Shown here: one piece after another, positions 1-8,431 of the stretch
How the letters are laid out: each line of letters opens with the position of its first letter
Numbering within the stretch: the first letter of the stretch is position 1
Program-made: the position numbers and the translations under genes
The notes under the pieces: model-generated
What the model was told of the DNA's origin: nothing
Databases searched by the model: none
Seen by the model: the letters and a program-made list of their open reading frames with translations, nothing else
Source of the DNA: Bacteriovoracaceae bacterium UBA4096
GTDB lineage: Bacteria > Bdellovibrionota > Bacteriovoracia > Bacteriovoracales > Bacteriovoracaceae
NCBI GenBank assembly: GCA_002381945.1
Contig: DFXY01000052.1
Location: 81,896 to 137,217, forward strand
Direction of reading: 5' to 3'
DNA length: 55,322 nt

Positions 1-729
1 GCAGAGTTTCTCGAAAAAGAGAGGCATGCGAGGAAAATTGCTGAAGAAGCAACCAGAATGCGTGACGAAATGCTCGCTGTTGTGTCTCATGATCTGCGAA
101 ATCCACTCAGCGTAATCCTTGGCACGGCCGATTTACTGCTACGAAAAAAAGATTTAGACCAGAAGAGTGCACTTCTCCTAGAAAGAACTCGAAAATCAGT
201 GAAATTTATGTTGAATATGATAAAAGATCTTTTGGACGTCCACAAAATCGATCAGGGTCAATTCAGTATAGAAGAAGGAATGTCTAAACAGAATATCTCA
301 AGGTTACTAATGGAAATTATAGAGACACAAGAGACACTGTCCAAGAATAAAAACATCCGATTAGAACTTGATATCGGTGAAGACTTACCAGATGTTTATA
401 TAAACATAGAACAGATTCAACGTGTATTTCAAAATATCATCGGGAACGCCATTAAATTTACACCAGAAGGTGGGACGATACGCCTGTCGGCCAAGCCCGA
501 TTCCAATAACATCCAGTTCTGTATTGAAGATAACGGTCAAGGAATTGATCCAGAGTTGATGCCGCGAATCTTCGATCGCTTTTCGCAAGCAAAGAAAACA
601 GCATCTCTAGGAACGGGGCTTGGGCTGGCCATCGCAAAAGGGATTGTTGAAGCTCATGGGGGACGAATTTGGGTTGAGAGTGAAATCAGCAAAGGCAGTA
701 AATTCTATTTTACGATTCCTTTCAATTGA
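1..729 (+). CDS. Sensor histidine kinase, C-terminal part (5' end outside window)
   Basis: This is the kinase core of a two-component sensor. The frame is open to base 1, so the true start lies outside the window and the first internal ATG at 58 is not the gene start. Visible in order are a charged linker helix (AEFLEKERHARKIAEEA), the H box with the phospho-acceptor histidine in VSHDLRNPL, the N box NIIGNAIKF, the G1 box DNGQGI and the G2 box GTGLGLAIAKG. The ATP-binding HATPase domain is therefore complete and the kinase is probably active. The sensing domain (often PAS or GAF with this type of core) cannot be seen. No response regulator lies downstream; the next gene is convergent. Confidence 0.93.
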   Translation, partial: AEFLEKERHARKIAEEATRMRDEMLAVVSHDLRNPLSVILGTADLLLRKKDLDQKSALLLERTRKSVKFMLNMIKDLLDVHKIDQGQFSIEEGMSKQNISRLLMEIIETQETLSKNKNIRLELDIGEDLPDVYINIEQIQRVFQNIIGNAIKFTPEGGTIRLSAKPDSNNIQFCIEDNGQGIDPELMPRIFDRFSQAKKTASLGTGLGLAIAKGIVEAHGGRIWVESEISKGSKFYFTIPFN

Positions 730-730
730 T

Positions 731-746
731 AACTTCAGAAGAAGTT
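731..746. terminator. Short stem-loop between convergent genes
   Basis: AACTTC and GAAGTT form a 6-bp stem with an AGAA loop between the histidine kinase stop and the map stop. There is no following T tract, so it is at best a weak bidirectional terminator. Confidence 0.3.
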
Positions 747-750
747 AATC

Positions 751-1536
751 CTAGAACCATTTAGAGAACTCTTCGGCTTCTTCTTCTCTAAGAGTTAAAA
801 TCTCGTGGCCATCATCTGTCACAAGAATTGTATGTTCCCACTGAGCAGATAGTTTCCCATCCTTTGTTACGACCGTCCAATCATCCGCAAGATGGGCTAT
901 CTGTCTTGAACCCTGGTTAATCATAGGTTCAATGGTAAAAGTCATACCTTTTTTGAGTATCTGTCCCTTACCTTTTGTTCCATAGTGGGCAATTTGAGGA
1001 TCTTCATGCATTTTTTTTCCTATTCCATGACCACAGTACTCTCGAACAACCGTAAGATCGTTTCGAGTTGCATGTCTTTGAATGGCATATCCAATGTCTC
1101 CAACAGTATTACCCGGACGAACTTGTTCGATTCCCTTCCACATGCATTCGTGAGCTACTTTACATAAATTTAGAGCCTCTGGAGATACTTCACCCACTTT
1201 ATACATTCGGGAAGTGTCAGCGATGAAGCCGTGCTTTTTAACAGTTAAATCAAGATTGATAATATCACCGTCTTTAAGAACGTCATCTTTCGAGGGGACA
1301 CCGTGGCAGATCACATTGTTGAGGGAACTATTGAGGGCAAACTTAAAATCATACTGGCCAATAGAGGATGGTATGGCCTGGTACTTATTGATGATCAATT
1401 CTTCGGCATATTTGGCTATCGTATAAGTATCAACTCCTGCCTTCACATGGTCTTTAAGGATGGTTAAAATCTCTGCTGCTATTTTACCAGTCTCCCGATA
1501 AAGAATAATATCTTGATCTGATTTTATGTTTATCAT
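751..1536 (-). CDS. map: Type I methionine aminopeptidase
   Basis: It removes the initiator methionine from nascent cytosolic proteins. The 261 residues match the usual size (E. coli 264). All family metal and catalytic residues are present one position lower than in E. coli: H78 in ICHGVP, D96 in NLDLT, D107 in ADTSRMY, H170 in GHGIG, E203 in TIEPM and E234 in QWEHT. There is no N-terminal zinc-finger extension. The ATG overlaps the stop of the upstream ParD-like gene as ATGA, so the two are translationally coupled. The coupling to an antitoxin-type regulator is the unusual point. The genome may hold another housekeeping map copy, which cannot be judged from here. Confidence 0.95.
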   Translation of the reverse strand: MINIKSDQDIILYRETGKIAAEILTILKDHVKAGVDTYTIAKYAEELIINKYQAIPSSIGQYDFKFALNSSLNNVICHGVPSKDDVLKDGDIINLDLTVKKHGFIADTSRMYKVGEVSPEALNLCKVAHECMWKGIEQVRPGNTVGDIGYAIQRHATRNDLTVVREYCGHGIGKKMHEDPQIAHYGTKGKGQILKKGMTFTIEPMINQGSRQIAHLADDWTVVTKDGKLSAQWEHTILVTDDGHEILTLREEEAEEFSKWF

Positions 1537-1751
1537 TTCTTCTTGGCCTTTTTGAGAATACTTTCGATTGAAAGATTATCATTTTCAAAAAGAATGTTTC
1601 TTAATTCTTCATATGACTTGTCTCGATATAATTCACTTAGCATACCAATTTTCAACCAGTGCTCTGCTTGAGAATTGAGTGAACGATCAAGAGCTTTTGA
1701 AGCTTTTCTGAGTTGTGAGTGAATTTCATCTGATATTTTAACTATGCCCAT
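1533..1751 (-). CDS. ParD-like ribbon-helix-helix antitoxin-type protein
   Basis: A 72-residue protein resembling the ParD_like family. It starts MGIVKISDEIHSQLRKAS, typical of an RHH beta strand plus helix, followed by a conserved SLNSQAEHWLKIGM helix and a lysine-rich tail. Family knowledge says such proteins are DNA-binding antitoxins or autorepressors. No toxin gene is adjacent; the partner position is taken by map, overlapping by 4 nt. A perfect 6-5-6 inverted repeat covers a TATAAT box about 30 bp upstream and is a natural autorepressor site. The start has no clear Shine-Dalgarno. The RHH assignment is fairly firm; that it works as an antitoxin is inference. Confidence 0.8.
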   Translation of the reverse strand: MGIVKISDEIHSQLRKASKALDRSLNSQAEHWLKIGMLSELYRDKSYEELRNILFENDNLSIESILKKAKKK

Positions 1752-1780
1752 GGCTAATTTATATACGTTTTAGAGCAAAA

Positions 1781-1797
1781 TGTATACCCATTATACA
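1781..1797. promoter_or_regulatory. Palindromic operator overlapping the -10 box of the parD-like/map operon
   Basis: TGTATA-CCCAT-TATACA is a perfect inverted repeat with a 5-nt spacer. Read on the minus strand it contains TATAAT (1790-1795), a consensus -10 box placing transcription start about 30 nt before the ParD-like ATG. A dimeric RHH protein bound here would block the promoter. The sequence is seen directly; binding is inferred. Confidence 0.5.
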
Positions 1798-1873
1798 ATT
1801 TCTTCACCCACCCTGACCAATGTCAGTTTCTGGATATCTGTGCAAAAGGTTTTAGTTTGTTCATAATTCGGGG

Positions 1874-2734
1874 ATGATCAATCTATTAATATCAATGCTA
1901 CTTATGTCATGCGCCTTGGCCGATGTCGAAATCCACGACCTGAAATCGGGTGAAAAGATAGATAGGGAAACTCTACTTCAGCATACACCCGCAAAGGGCA
2001 CCATTGTCTTTGGCGAAGAACACTACTCCTTGGCGATACAAAAAGCTGAAGGAGATCTTATTAAATGGATTGTTGAGCATCATCGAACTGAAGGAAGACA
2101 TGCCGTTACATGGGAGTTTTTGGATTATCCTGACCAAAAGCGAGTAGACCTAGCACTTGAACAGTGGAAAAGTGGAGAGAGTTCTTCCAGTGATTTTCTT
2201 CTGAGCCTTTTTAAAAACGAAAACGCTGCAAATAAACATCGGGTCTACCTGCCATTTCTTGAGAGCCTGAAACTTTTCGATGGGACACTCATTGCCGGCA
2301 ACGCTCCCCGAGAATGGAAAAGAATAATTACTCAGCAAGGCCTCTCGGCCCTTAACCCCGAATTGATTCCTGAGCACTGTATGAGGCCCGGCGATAACTA
2401 CTGGGAGCGATTCGCAATCGCTATGCAGGATCATGTGTCCCCAGAGGAACTAAAGCGATATTATGAAGCTCAGTACTTCACGGATTGTGTTCTTGGCAAA
2501 GTTATGAGTAGCGTGTCAAAAGAAGAGCAAAAATTTCTCATCGTTGGTTCCTTTCACAGTGACTATAATGACGGTGTCATCTCCCGACTCAAGCTGTATG
2601 GAGAAGAAAAAGTTATTTCGATAAAACTAATCGATGCCAGCAGGCTTTCCAGTGAACAAATTGAAACGTTACTAAAACCTCATCCTAAGTATGGCAGAAT
2701 CGCAGACTTCATTTACTTGATTCGAAATCTATAG
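1874..2734 (+). CDS. ChaN-like haem-binding-type exported protein (DUF399 family)
   Basis: A 286-residue exported protein with a short hydrophobic N-terminus. Either a SPase I site after ALA (residue 17) or a lipobox-like LMSC is possible. Family features of the ChaN/cofactor haem-binding fold are visible: an early GEEHY motif following a beta strand (FGEEHYS), a central GNAPREW and a late GSFHSDYNDGV strand-turn corresponding to the family's last His-containing motif. ChaN homologues are periplasm-facing lipoproteins that bind haem as stacked pairs and are implicated in iron uptake. Here no iron-uptake genes flank it. The family call is good; haem binding is inferred. It is convergent with the methylase gene, 9 bp apart. 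Confidence 0.7.
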   Translation: MINLLISMLLMSCALADVEIHDLKSGEKIDRETLLQHTPAKGTIVFGEEHYSLAIQKAEGDLIKWIVEHHRTEGRHAVTWEFLDYPDQKRVDLALEQWKSGESSSSDFLLSLFKNENAANKHRVYLPFLESLKLFDGTLIAGNAPREWKRIITQQGLSALNPELIPEHCMRPGDNYWERFAIAMQDHVSPEELKRYYEAQYFTDCVLGKVMSSVSKEEQKFLIVGSFHSDYNDGVISRLKLYGEEKVISIKLIDASRLSSEQIETLLKPHPKYGRIADFIYLIRNL

Positions 2735-2743
2735 ATAGGGTCT

Positions 2744-3382
2744 CTATTTTATCAGCACGAGTGGAGTTCCTCGGATATCATCAACGACTGAAATTGAGCG
2801 CTTTCCTCCAAGAATTTTTCGTGCTTCATCCAAGGGATTAACACCGTGATTCTGCAAATCGCGCAGCAAGATATAAGCAGATCCATGAGGCTTAAGTGTA
2901 TTATCTATTGCCTCAATTAGATTTTTAAAGTCCGAATCGATGAAAAAGCGACATCGGTTTTTAAACTCTGAAGGAGAAAGTATACCTTGATTAACTCTGA
3001 AATATGGGGGATTACTCATGATGAGATCATAACGATATTGATTATATTCAGCTTTCAGGATGTCATAATTGTGGTTTAGAAAATTAACTAAGGGTAATCT
3101 AGAACCAAATCCATGGAGATTTTGTTCGAAATATTCACGGTAAATACTCTGGACTTCTAAAAAATCAAAACTCGCCGGCATTCGTTTCCCAGCAGACTTA
3201 CAATGAAAAAGAAAATCGAGACCAACTATTCCACAACCAGCACATAAATCCAAAGCTGTCATATTCTGCAAATCATCTGTAAATGATTCAAAAACTTGAC
3301 GAGCAAGAAAAACCGAATCGTGAGAAAAATGATATTCCTCCGGCTGGACATAATTAAAAGTGAAGTAATGATTAACTGACAT
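2744..3382 (-). CDS. TrmN6-like tRNA/adenine-N6 methyltransferase
   Basis: A 212-residue class I SAM-dependent methyltransferase. Motif I is LDLCAGCGIVGLDF and the catalytic NPPY tetrapeptide for exocyclic amino methylation lies in IMSNPPYF. The N-terminus (FTFNYVQPEEYHFSHDSVF) resembles the start of TrmN6 (YfiC), which makes m6A37 in tRNA-Val, where phenylalanine-rich strands precede a 'D.vlL' helix. RlmF- or PrmC-like small-domain methylases are alternatives. It is a lone gene, convergent with the ChaN-like gene and co-oriented with the phosphoesterase gene upstream of it. Confidence 0.7.
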   Translation of the reverse strand: MSVNHYFTFNYVQPEEYHFSHDSVFLARQVFESFTDDLQNMTALDLCAGCGIVGLDFLFHCKSAGKRMPASFDFLEVQSIYREYFEQNLHGFGSRLPLVNFLNHNYDILKAEYNQYRYDLIMSNPPYFRVNQGILSPSEFKNRCRFFIDSDFKNLIEAIDNTLKPHGSAYILLRDLQNHGVNPLDEARKILGGKRSISVVDDIRGTPLVLIK

Positions 3383-3433
3383 AAGACATTTTAACCACTG
3401 TCTTTGCAGAATGTAAAAAAACAGTCTTCTAAA

Positions 3434-4444
3434 TCAATTTTTTAGTTTATCGACTAAAGATCTAAATAATTTAGCAGGCCACCATGGTTCCACACGATCC
3501 TTATAAATGATATGTTCTTCCTGTTCGGAAGAGACTTGTTCCTGCCGGGCGTATTCCGATTCTGATTGAGATTCGTCAAAGACATTTACTTCAGTGTCTA
3601 TGTACCTTAAAGAATAACCAATACGCTTCGGATTATGCGGCTCCCATCTGAGAACCACAAATCCAGATCTTCCTCCGCTGCGATTTTCTCCACCCGCTCC
3701 ACTAATCAGCATGCGCGTTTTTTCATCCCTGCCATCATCGACTAAGACGTGAACATGTCCGGCAACATGTATATCAAACTTACCGATAATATAAGTCTCA
3801 AGAAAAGCTTTCAATGGCCCGGACGCCCCTTCCCAATCATCGGTTTTGTCATAGCCATTACCCTTGAGGGGATGGTGAGTAACCGCCACTTTGACTTCAC
3901 AATCTTTGAGCCTTGATTGTAATTGAAAAAGCCAGCTTGCCTGTTCTGTAGCTTCAAGAACTTTTTCAGTATAATAATAAAAACTGGTATCAAGAGCCAC
4001 GAGACAGAGGCCTCCATAGTCAATCATGTAATAATAGTTGGGGAAAAAGAAACCTTCATAACGTTTACTTACATCTTTCCAGGCTGAAGGGTCTTTTTTG
4101 TGGTCATGATTGCCAAGAACCAGAGGAATAATCAGATCCGGATCTTGATCTAATAAAGGTTTATAATAATCCAAGAACTTCTTTTCGAATTCGGGATCAT
4201 CCACGGAACTAATTCCTTTTGGATAGACCAGATCACCTAAGAAAAAGATTCGATGACATTCTTCACGGCCTAAAGCATCTGCCATAATTTGCTGGTGGGG
4301 CGAATCCTTTCCTAAATCGCCTATAAAACAAAGCTTAACTACCTCTTCTTGCGCCAAACGCTTATCTTCAAAAACTGTGGCCTTTGGTTTCGAACAATTT
4401 TGAAAAAGAAAAATAGAGAAAAAAAGTAAAGTTAAAGTTCTCAT
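3434..4444 (-). CDS. Calcineurin-like metallophosphoesterase, exported lipoprotein
   Basis: A 336-residue metallophosphoesterase of the purple acid phosphatase-like type. Metal-binding motifs appear in order: GDLG (first D), FFLGDLVYP (GD), VLGNHDHK (GNHD), VTHHPL (H) and GHVH near residue 230. The N-terminus (MRTLTLLFFSIFLFQNC) is a signal peptide with a relaxed lipobox FQNC, so the enzyme is probably attached to a membrane on the periplasmic side. A C-terminal Glu/Ser-rich stretch follows the catalytic domain. The substrate is unknown. A second, unrelated-length member of the same superfamily lies divergently next to it. Confidence 0.87.
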   Translation of the reverse strand: MRTLTLLFFSIFLFQNCSKPKATVFEDKRLAQEEVVKLCFIGDLGKDSPHQQIMADALGREECHRIFFLGDLVYPKGISSVDDPEFEKKFLDYYKPLLDQDPDLIIPLVLGNHDHKKDPSAWKDVSKRYEGFFFPNYYYMIDYGGLCLVALDTSFYYYTEKVLEATEQASWLFQLQSRLKDCEVKVAVTHHPLKGNGYDKTDDWEGASGPLKAFLETYIIGKFDIHVAGHVHVLVDDGRDEKTRMLISGAGGENRSGGRSGFVVLRWEPHNPKRIGYSLRYIDTEVNVFDESQSESEYARQEQVSSEQEEHIIYKDRVEPWWPAKLFRSLVDKLKN

Positions 4445-4583
4445 ACACTTAATGGTATGCCCTACAGCTAACTTTAAACATCCTCCGTGCCCGAATTAAG
4501 AATGATTTAGGGTTGGTTGCTCAATGCAAACAAGTATGATGCAAGTAATTTGGCACGACGGCTGGATAGTGATATCAAAGCAC

Positions 4584-5363
4584 ATGGTGAAGTTTTTATT
4601 ATGCCTTACCATTTTTCTTTCATACTCAAGTTGTAAGTACAAACTTTCAACCTATTCAGCAAACACTCCCAAACAAAAACTCAACGCCGTTAATCTCGCA
4701 CGAATTGAAATACAAGAGGCTACAGAAACTCCCAATTTTAAAATAGCGCTGATTGCTGATACTCATAATTACTATGAAGAACTGGATGATATGATTGACA
4801 CGATCAATTCCCGGGGTCCATTCAGTTTTGTCATAGTGGCAGGAGACATTACAAATCTCGGACTTCTCGAGGAATATGATAATTCACGACGTTTTTTAAA
4901 TAAGCTTAAATATCCTTATCTGGTGGCAGTGGGTAATCACGACCTTCTTGCCAATGGGGATCCCATTTATAAAAAAATGTTTGGGCATCGAGATTTCGCT
5001 TTCTCCTATAAGGGAGTCCAGTTCATCATTTTTGACAATAATAATTGGGAAAACTCCGGGACGGTACCTGACACCGCATGGGTAGAAGCTCGCCTGTTTG
5101 AATCAAACGCAAGTGAGCGTATCCTCATTGCCCATGTGCCACCCAATGATCGAGATAGATTCACTGACGATCAAATCAAAAGATGGCAAGAGCTGGTCGA
5201 TTTACATAACATTCACTATTTCTTCACAGGCCACAATCATACGCCGGAAGAATCGACCTTTGGAAGGGCCACTCACATAACAATAGGGGCTCCCTCAAAG
5301 GGCTCCTACTTCGAGTTAATGATTGGGCCAGGAGGAATTCAACATCAAAAAGTGGATATTTAG
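4584..5363 (+). CDS. Calcineurin-like metallophosphoesterase, lipoprotein
   Basis: A phosphoesterase of 259 residues counted from ATG 4584. That start is preferred because it gives a normal lipoprotein signal (MVKFLLCLTIFLSYSSC) with a charged first residue; an ATG at 4524 would add 20 non-hydrophobic residues. Metal motifs are IADTH (D and H), VAGDI, VGNHD, LIAHVPP and FTGHNH, so the active site looks complete. It resembles Icc/3',5'-cAMP phosphodiesterase-like enzymes, but the substrate is not deducible. Its 3' end contains the ribosome-binding site of the following barrel gene, and the two overlap. Confidence 0.85.
   Translation: MVKFLLCLTIFLSYSSCKYKLSTYSANTPKQKLNAVNLARIEIQEATETPNFKIALIADTHNYYEELDDMIDTINSRGPFSFVIVAGDITNLGLLEEYDNSRRFLNKLKYPYLVAVGNHDLLANGDPIYKKMFGHRDFAFSYKGVQFIIFDNNNWENSGTVPDTAWVEARLFESNASERILIAHVPPNDRDRFTDDQIKRWQELVDLHNIHYFFTGHNHTPEESTFGRATHITIGAPSKGSYFELMIGPGGIQHQKVDI
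5330..5346 (+). promoter_or_regulatory. Strong Shine-Dalgarno followed by an in-frame AUC
   Basis: AGGAGG at 5330-5335 is followed, after an 8-nt spacer, by ATC at 5344-5346. Reading from that ATC gives an ideal signal peptide start (KKWIFSLGM). No ATG, GTG or TTG stands at the expected distance. The only upstream near-start in frame is a TTG at 5323, which lies before the SD. Confidence 0.5.
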
Positions 5364-5868
5364 CTTAGGCATGCTTCTATCAATTCAGGCCAATGGCTTA
5401 ACTTATATCAATCACTTTAATTCACAGTTTGCTGGTGAAGTGGGGCTTATCTCCCTTGGACTTGGAAAAGAATTTTCTAGCTATTCCATTGGCGGTATGT
5501 ATGGATTTGTACCGTCTGAGGTTTCTGGCGGACCACTCATCGAAACAGTCACTTTGAGACAAACCTATGAATTCTTCCATTGGAAACGAATCGCCCTGCA
5601 CGCTGGATTAAATGTGTTTCACGTACTGGGAATTAAATATCACACCCATGATTATGGGACAGCTCCGGATAGTTACTATCCCATAGGTTCAATACGTGGG
5701 CTGTTGAATCTGGGAATAACCGTGGCCTATAATAAAAAAGAATCAAAACTTTTTTATATAGAAGCTGGTATGAATGATATCACTATCGTCAATTTATTTA
5801 ATAACAGCAGAGTTATTAATCCCCAGGATGAAGTCTCCCTCGCTCTAGGTTTCAAGCAAAGATTTTAA
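5344..5868 (+). CDS. Small outer-membrane beta-barrel-like protein, probable AUC start
   Basis: Unrecognised family. From ATC 5344 the protein would be 174 residues, with a signal peptide KKWIFSLGMLLSIQANG cut after ANG. The mature part is rich in alternating aromatic and hydrophobic strands (GLISLGLGKEF, YSIGGMYGF, RIALHAGLNVF, LLNLGITVAYN, LFYIEAGMND) and ends in a strand with terminal Phe (SLALGFKQRF), as in barrels inserted by BAM. A TTG at 5323 would be the only conventional start but precedes the SD and adds MGQEEFN before the signal peptide. It overlaps the phosphoesterase gene and its last 4 bp overlap the next convergent gene. Confidence 0.68.
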   Translation: MKKWIFSLGMLLSIQANGLTYINHFNSQFAGEVGLISLGLGKEFSSYSIGGMYGFVPSEVSGGPLIETVTLRQTYEFFHWKRIALHAGLNVFHVLGIKYHTHDYGTAPDSYYPIGSIRGLLNLGITVAYNKKESKLFYIEAGMNDITIVNLFNNSRVINPQDEVSLALGFKQRF

Positions 5869-6776
5869 AATCCATGAATTAAGGAAAGAAATATCGAATT
5901 CTGAATAGAGTCCCCATCAAAACTCGATTTCCCATTCACAAAATAACTGCTGCGTCTAAGCTCATATCTTAACTCTACTAATGACCATTCACTTAAAGGT
6001 CTTTTAATTCCCAGTTGAAAGCGGCTTCCTGTCCCTTCCTGAATTTCACGTTTTTCACCGAGCCGGTCAGATATTTCCTGGACGGTACGGTATTCAACTC
6101 CCACTCCTGCATTTAAGAAAAGCCATGGATTAATCCGGTACTGAACAACGAAGAAATAATTGAAGATACTGAATGAGCCCAAGTCGTGTTTAATTTTTGT
6201 GAACTCATTATGTTCTTCGCCTTCATCAAAAAATGTATAGTCTAGATTATTACTGAATTCCCATTCGTTTTCATGCATTCCGTGATTAATCCTCGCAGTA
6301 AAAGAATTTCCTCCGTTCAAACGATTAGCTGAGCTTTTTCCAATTTCCCTTGAACCGTAACTGTCAGAAAAAGACAGGTACAAATCGATATTACCTTTGT
6401 CTTCATGCTGCGCTCGCAAGCGGGTTTTCAGGAAGAAAGCAGGCTCCTTGAAACCTTGGCTGGAAAATCTGTCTTTAGAAGATATTCCATAATTAGCGGC
6501 ACTCTCTGATGCCACTTCATATGAGACAGTTGTCCCTATAAATAGCCATTTCAATTTCTGAGCGTACGTTAAATTGAAAATATTTTTGTAGTTCCGTACT
6601 TCACTACTTCTTAAAGTATTATTAGGTGTACTGATAAAATGCGTCTGATAAGAATAATTAACTTCAGCATAGGACTTTACTTTAGGATAGAAATTAATCC
6701 TTTCAAGTTCATATTTGGTTTGAGCTTGGATATTGAAATGAAAGAATAAAAACAGGCCCACAAGTAAGCTCTTCAT
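5865..6776 (-). CDS. Outer-membrane beta-barrel protein of unknown function
   Basis: A 303-residue protein with a clear signal peptide (MKSLLVGLFLFFHFNIQAQ, cleavage after AQA or nearby). The mature part is a series of amphipathic strands such as KWLFIGTTVSYEV, DLYLSFSDSYG and WSLVELRYEL, ending in FLSLIHGF with the terminal Phe expected of a BAM substrate. No specific porin or receptor motif is recognised. It is convergent with the smaller barrel gene, overlapping by 4 bp, and divergent from a small lipoprotein gene. Confidence 0.72.
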   Translation of the reverse strand: MKSLLVGLFLFFHFNIQAQTKYELERINFYPKVKSYAEVNYSYQTHFISTPNNTLRSSEVRNYKNIFNLTYAQKLKWLFIGTTVSYEVASESAANYGISSKDRFSSQGFKEPAFFLKTRLRAQHEDKGNIDLYLSFSDSYGSREIGKSSANRLNGGNSFTARINHGMHENEWEFSNNLDYTFFDEGEEHNEFTKIKHDLGSFSIFNYFFVVQYRINPWLFLNAGVGVEYRTVQEISDRLGEKREIQEGTGSRFQLGIKRPLSEWSLVELRYELRRSSYFVNGKSSFDGDSIQNSIFLSLIHGF

Positions 6777-6884
6777 TCAGGTAAAGTTATAGTGCTTTGG
6801 GAGCATCAGGTGAAGACACTGCTAGTTATTAAAGCCTTACTAAAGGCATTAAAGTTTTGAGCAGCGAATTCCGATTAGTGACCT

Positions 6885-7145
6885 ATGAAAATGACCTTGC
6901 TTTTCTTAAGTCTATTAATGGTTGGTTGTTCAACCTTTGAATCCAAATTTACGAGTCACGTTGGGTGTCCGGAAGAAGAAATTCAGGTCGTTAAGCGGGA
7001 TAATACTTTAATTGGAGTGCAATCTCATACTGTCAGTTGCAGAGGACAAGTTTATCACTGCACCGAGAAGATGGCCGATTTTGTGCCCACTGAACTTCGC
7101 TGTAAAAAAGCACTTAACCAAAAACGTATCTCGAATAGAAAATAG
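6885..7145 (+). CDS. Small lipoprotein, unknown
   Basis: An 86-residue protein. MKMTLLFLSLLMVGC is a textbook lipoprotein signal with lipobox MVGC, giving a mature chain of about 71 residues. It carries four further cysteines (HVGC, VSCRG, YHCTE, LRCKK) that could form two disulphides in the periplasm. The C-terminus is basic. No family is recognised. Confidence 0.75.
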   Translation: MKMTLLFLSLLMVGCSTFESKFTSHVGCPEEEIQVVKRDNTLIGVQSHTVSCRGQVYHCTEKMADFVPTELRCKKALNQKRISNRK

Positions 7146-7234
7146 AAAATTATAAAACTCAGTATCTTTTGCTTGTTTTATCTTAAGTCAAAATTTAAGA
7201 ACGGCTTGATTCTTAACGATTAAAATAAAGCGTT

Positions 7235-8422
7235 ATGGATCATCAATTTAAGGATCATTCTTTTCCTGAAAACATTCTAGCAACTGATCTCTTAAAAGAT
7301 CAGGATAAGTTAACAGAAAAATCCAAGGCCATTATTGAAAAAGTCGATGATATATTGGAGTTATGGAAAACCTATGTCAGACAGAGGATTTCTAAGGCCA
7401 ATAATGTCCCTGATCCTATATTGACAAATACAATTCCCGCTTTCATTGTAAATTTTGCAGAAGTATTAAGTCCTGATTATCCTCGCAGAAATGTTAATGA
7501 ATCAAATACGCTATCTTTTGAGCATGGTGGTGAGCGCGCACGGCTGACTTTGTACACTCCAGAAAGTTTAATCATTGAATATAAATGCTTACGAAGCGCT
7601 TTTTTTAATATTCTTTCCAAAGCACACATCGAATTATCCGACGATGAGGCTGAAAACATTCATGCGGCAATTGATGATGCAATGACTAACGCAGCGATGG
7701 GATTTAGCTTAGTACAGACAGAAATTAAAGAGCAATTTGTCGCAACCCTCACACATGATCTGAGGAATCCTCTTAATGCTGCCAGCATCGCGGCCGATAT
7801 GATTTTAAGAAATCCAAATAATTCCAAGGTTGTAACCTATGCCCAAAGGATCAAAGATAATCACCGTCGGATAGATCAAATGATTGGACAGCTGCTGGAC
7901 TCCCTCACTCTCAAATATGGTCAGAAGCTTTTTCTTAAGCTGAGCTATTGTGACATTTACGCTATCACACAAGAACTCCTCGTCGAATTTAAAGCTCAAC
8001 AGGGAGACAGGTTTGAATTAGTTGGAGAAAAGACTGAGGGGTACTGGGATCAGGAAGCATTGAAACGTACCCTCGAGAATTTGCTTTCCAATGCAATCAA
8101 GTATGGAAATCCTGGGACGAAAATCACGGTAAATATTATCGCGAAGGATGGTAGGATGATTCTTCGAGTACATAATTGGGGACCTCCCATTCCGGCCAAC
8201 GAGCAAGAAACTATATTTCAAATTTACCGGCGCGCTTTAAAAGCTAAACGCGACAACAAAAAAGGCTGGGGATTAGGGTTGGCCTTGGTTCGAGGTGTGG
8301 CCGAAGCTCATGGAGGATCGGTAGGCATAGATAGTGATTTTAAACGTGGAACTACTTTCACTCTAGACATTCCTGTGGATGCCAGACCCTTTCAAGACTC
8401 ACCAAGTCTTATGCAAGGATAA
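7235..8422 (+). CDS. Histidine kinase with RsbRD-like N-terminal domain
   Basis: A 395-residue cytoplasmic kinase with no membrane segment. Residues 1-160 resemble the RsbRD N-terminal all-helical sensor fold: an EHGGERARL segment, then a strand and the helix EYKCLRSAFF. This is followed by the dimerisation helix with H174 in THDLRNPL, the N box NLLSNAIKYG, and the G2 box GWGLGLALVRG. G1 is weakly conserved (VHNWGPPI). The N-terminal domain suggests signalling related to stressosome or general-stress inputs. A CsbD-like gene follows 9 bp later with a strong SD and is probably co-transcribed, which fits a stress role. Confidence 0.88.
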   Translation: MDHQFKDHSFPENILATDLLKDQDKLTEKSKAIIEKVDDILELWKTYVRQRISKANNVPDPILTNTIPAFIVNFAEVLSPDYPRRNVNESNTLSFEHGGERARLTLYTPESLIIEYKCLRSAFFNILSKAHIELSDDEAENIHAAIDDAMTNAAMGFSLVQTEIKEQFVATLTHDLRNPLNAASIAADMILRNPNNSKVVTYAQRIKDNHRRIDQMIGQLLDSLTLKYGQKLFLKLSYCDIYAITQELLVEFKAQQGDRFELVGEKTEGYWDQEALKRTLENLLSNAIKYGNPGTKITVNIIAKDGRMILRVHNWGPPIPANEQETIFQIYRRALKAKRDNKKGWGLGLALVRGVAEAHGGSVGIDSDFKRGTTFTLDIPVDARPFQDSPSLMQG

Positions 8423-8431
8423 GGAGGATTT

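Noticed and set aside
1533..1751. Complete classical ParDE toxin-antitoxin pair
   Set aside because: No RelE/ParE-like toxin gene is adjacent on either side; the overlapping partner is a catalytically intact Map.
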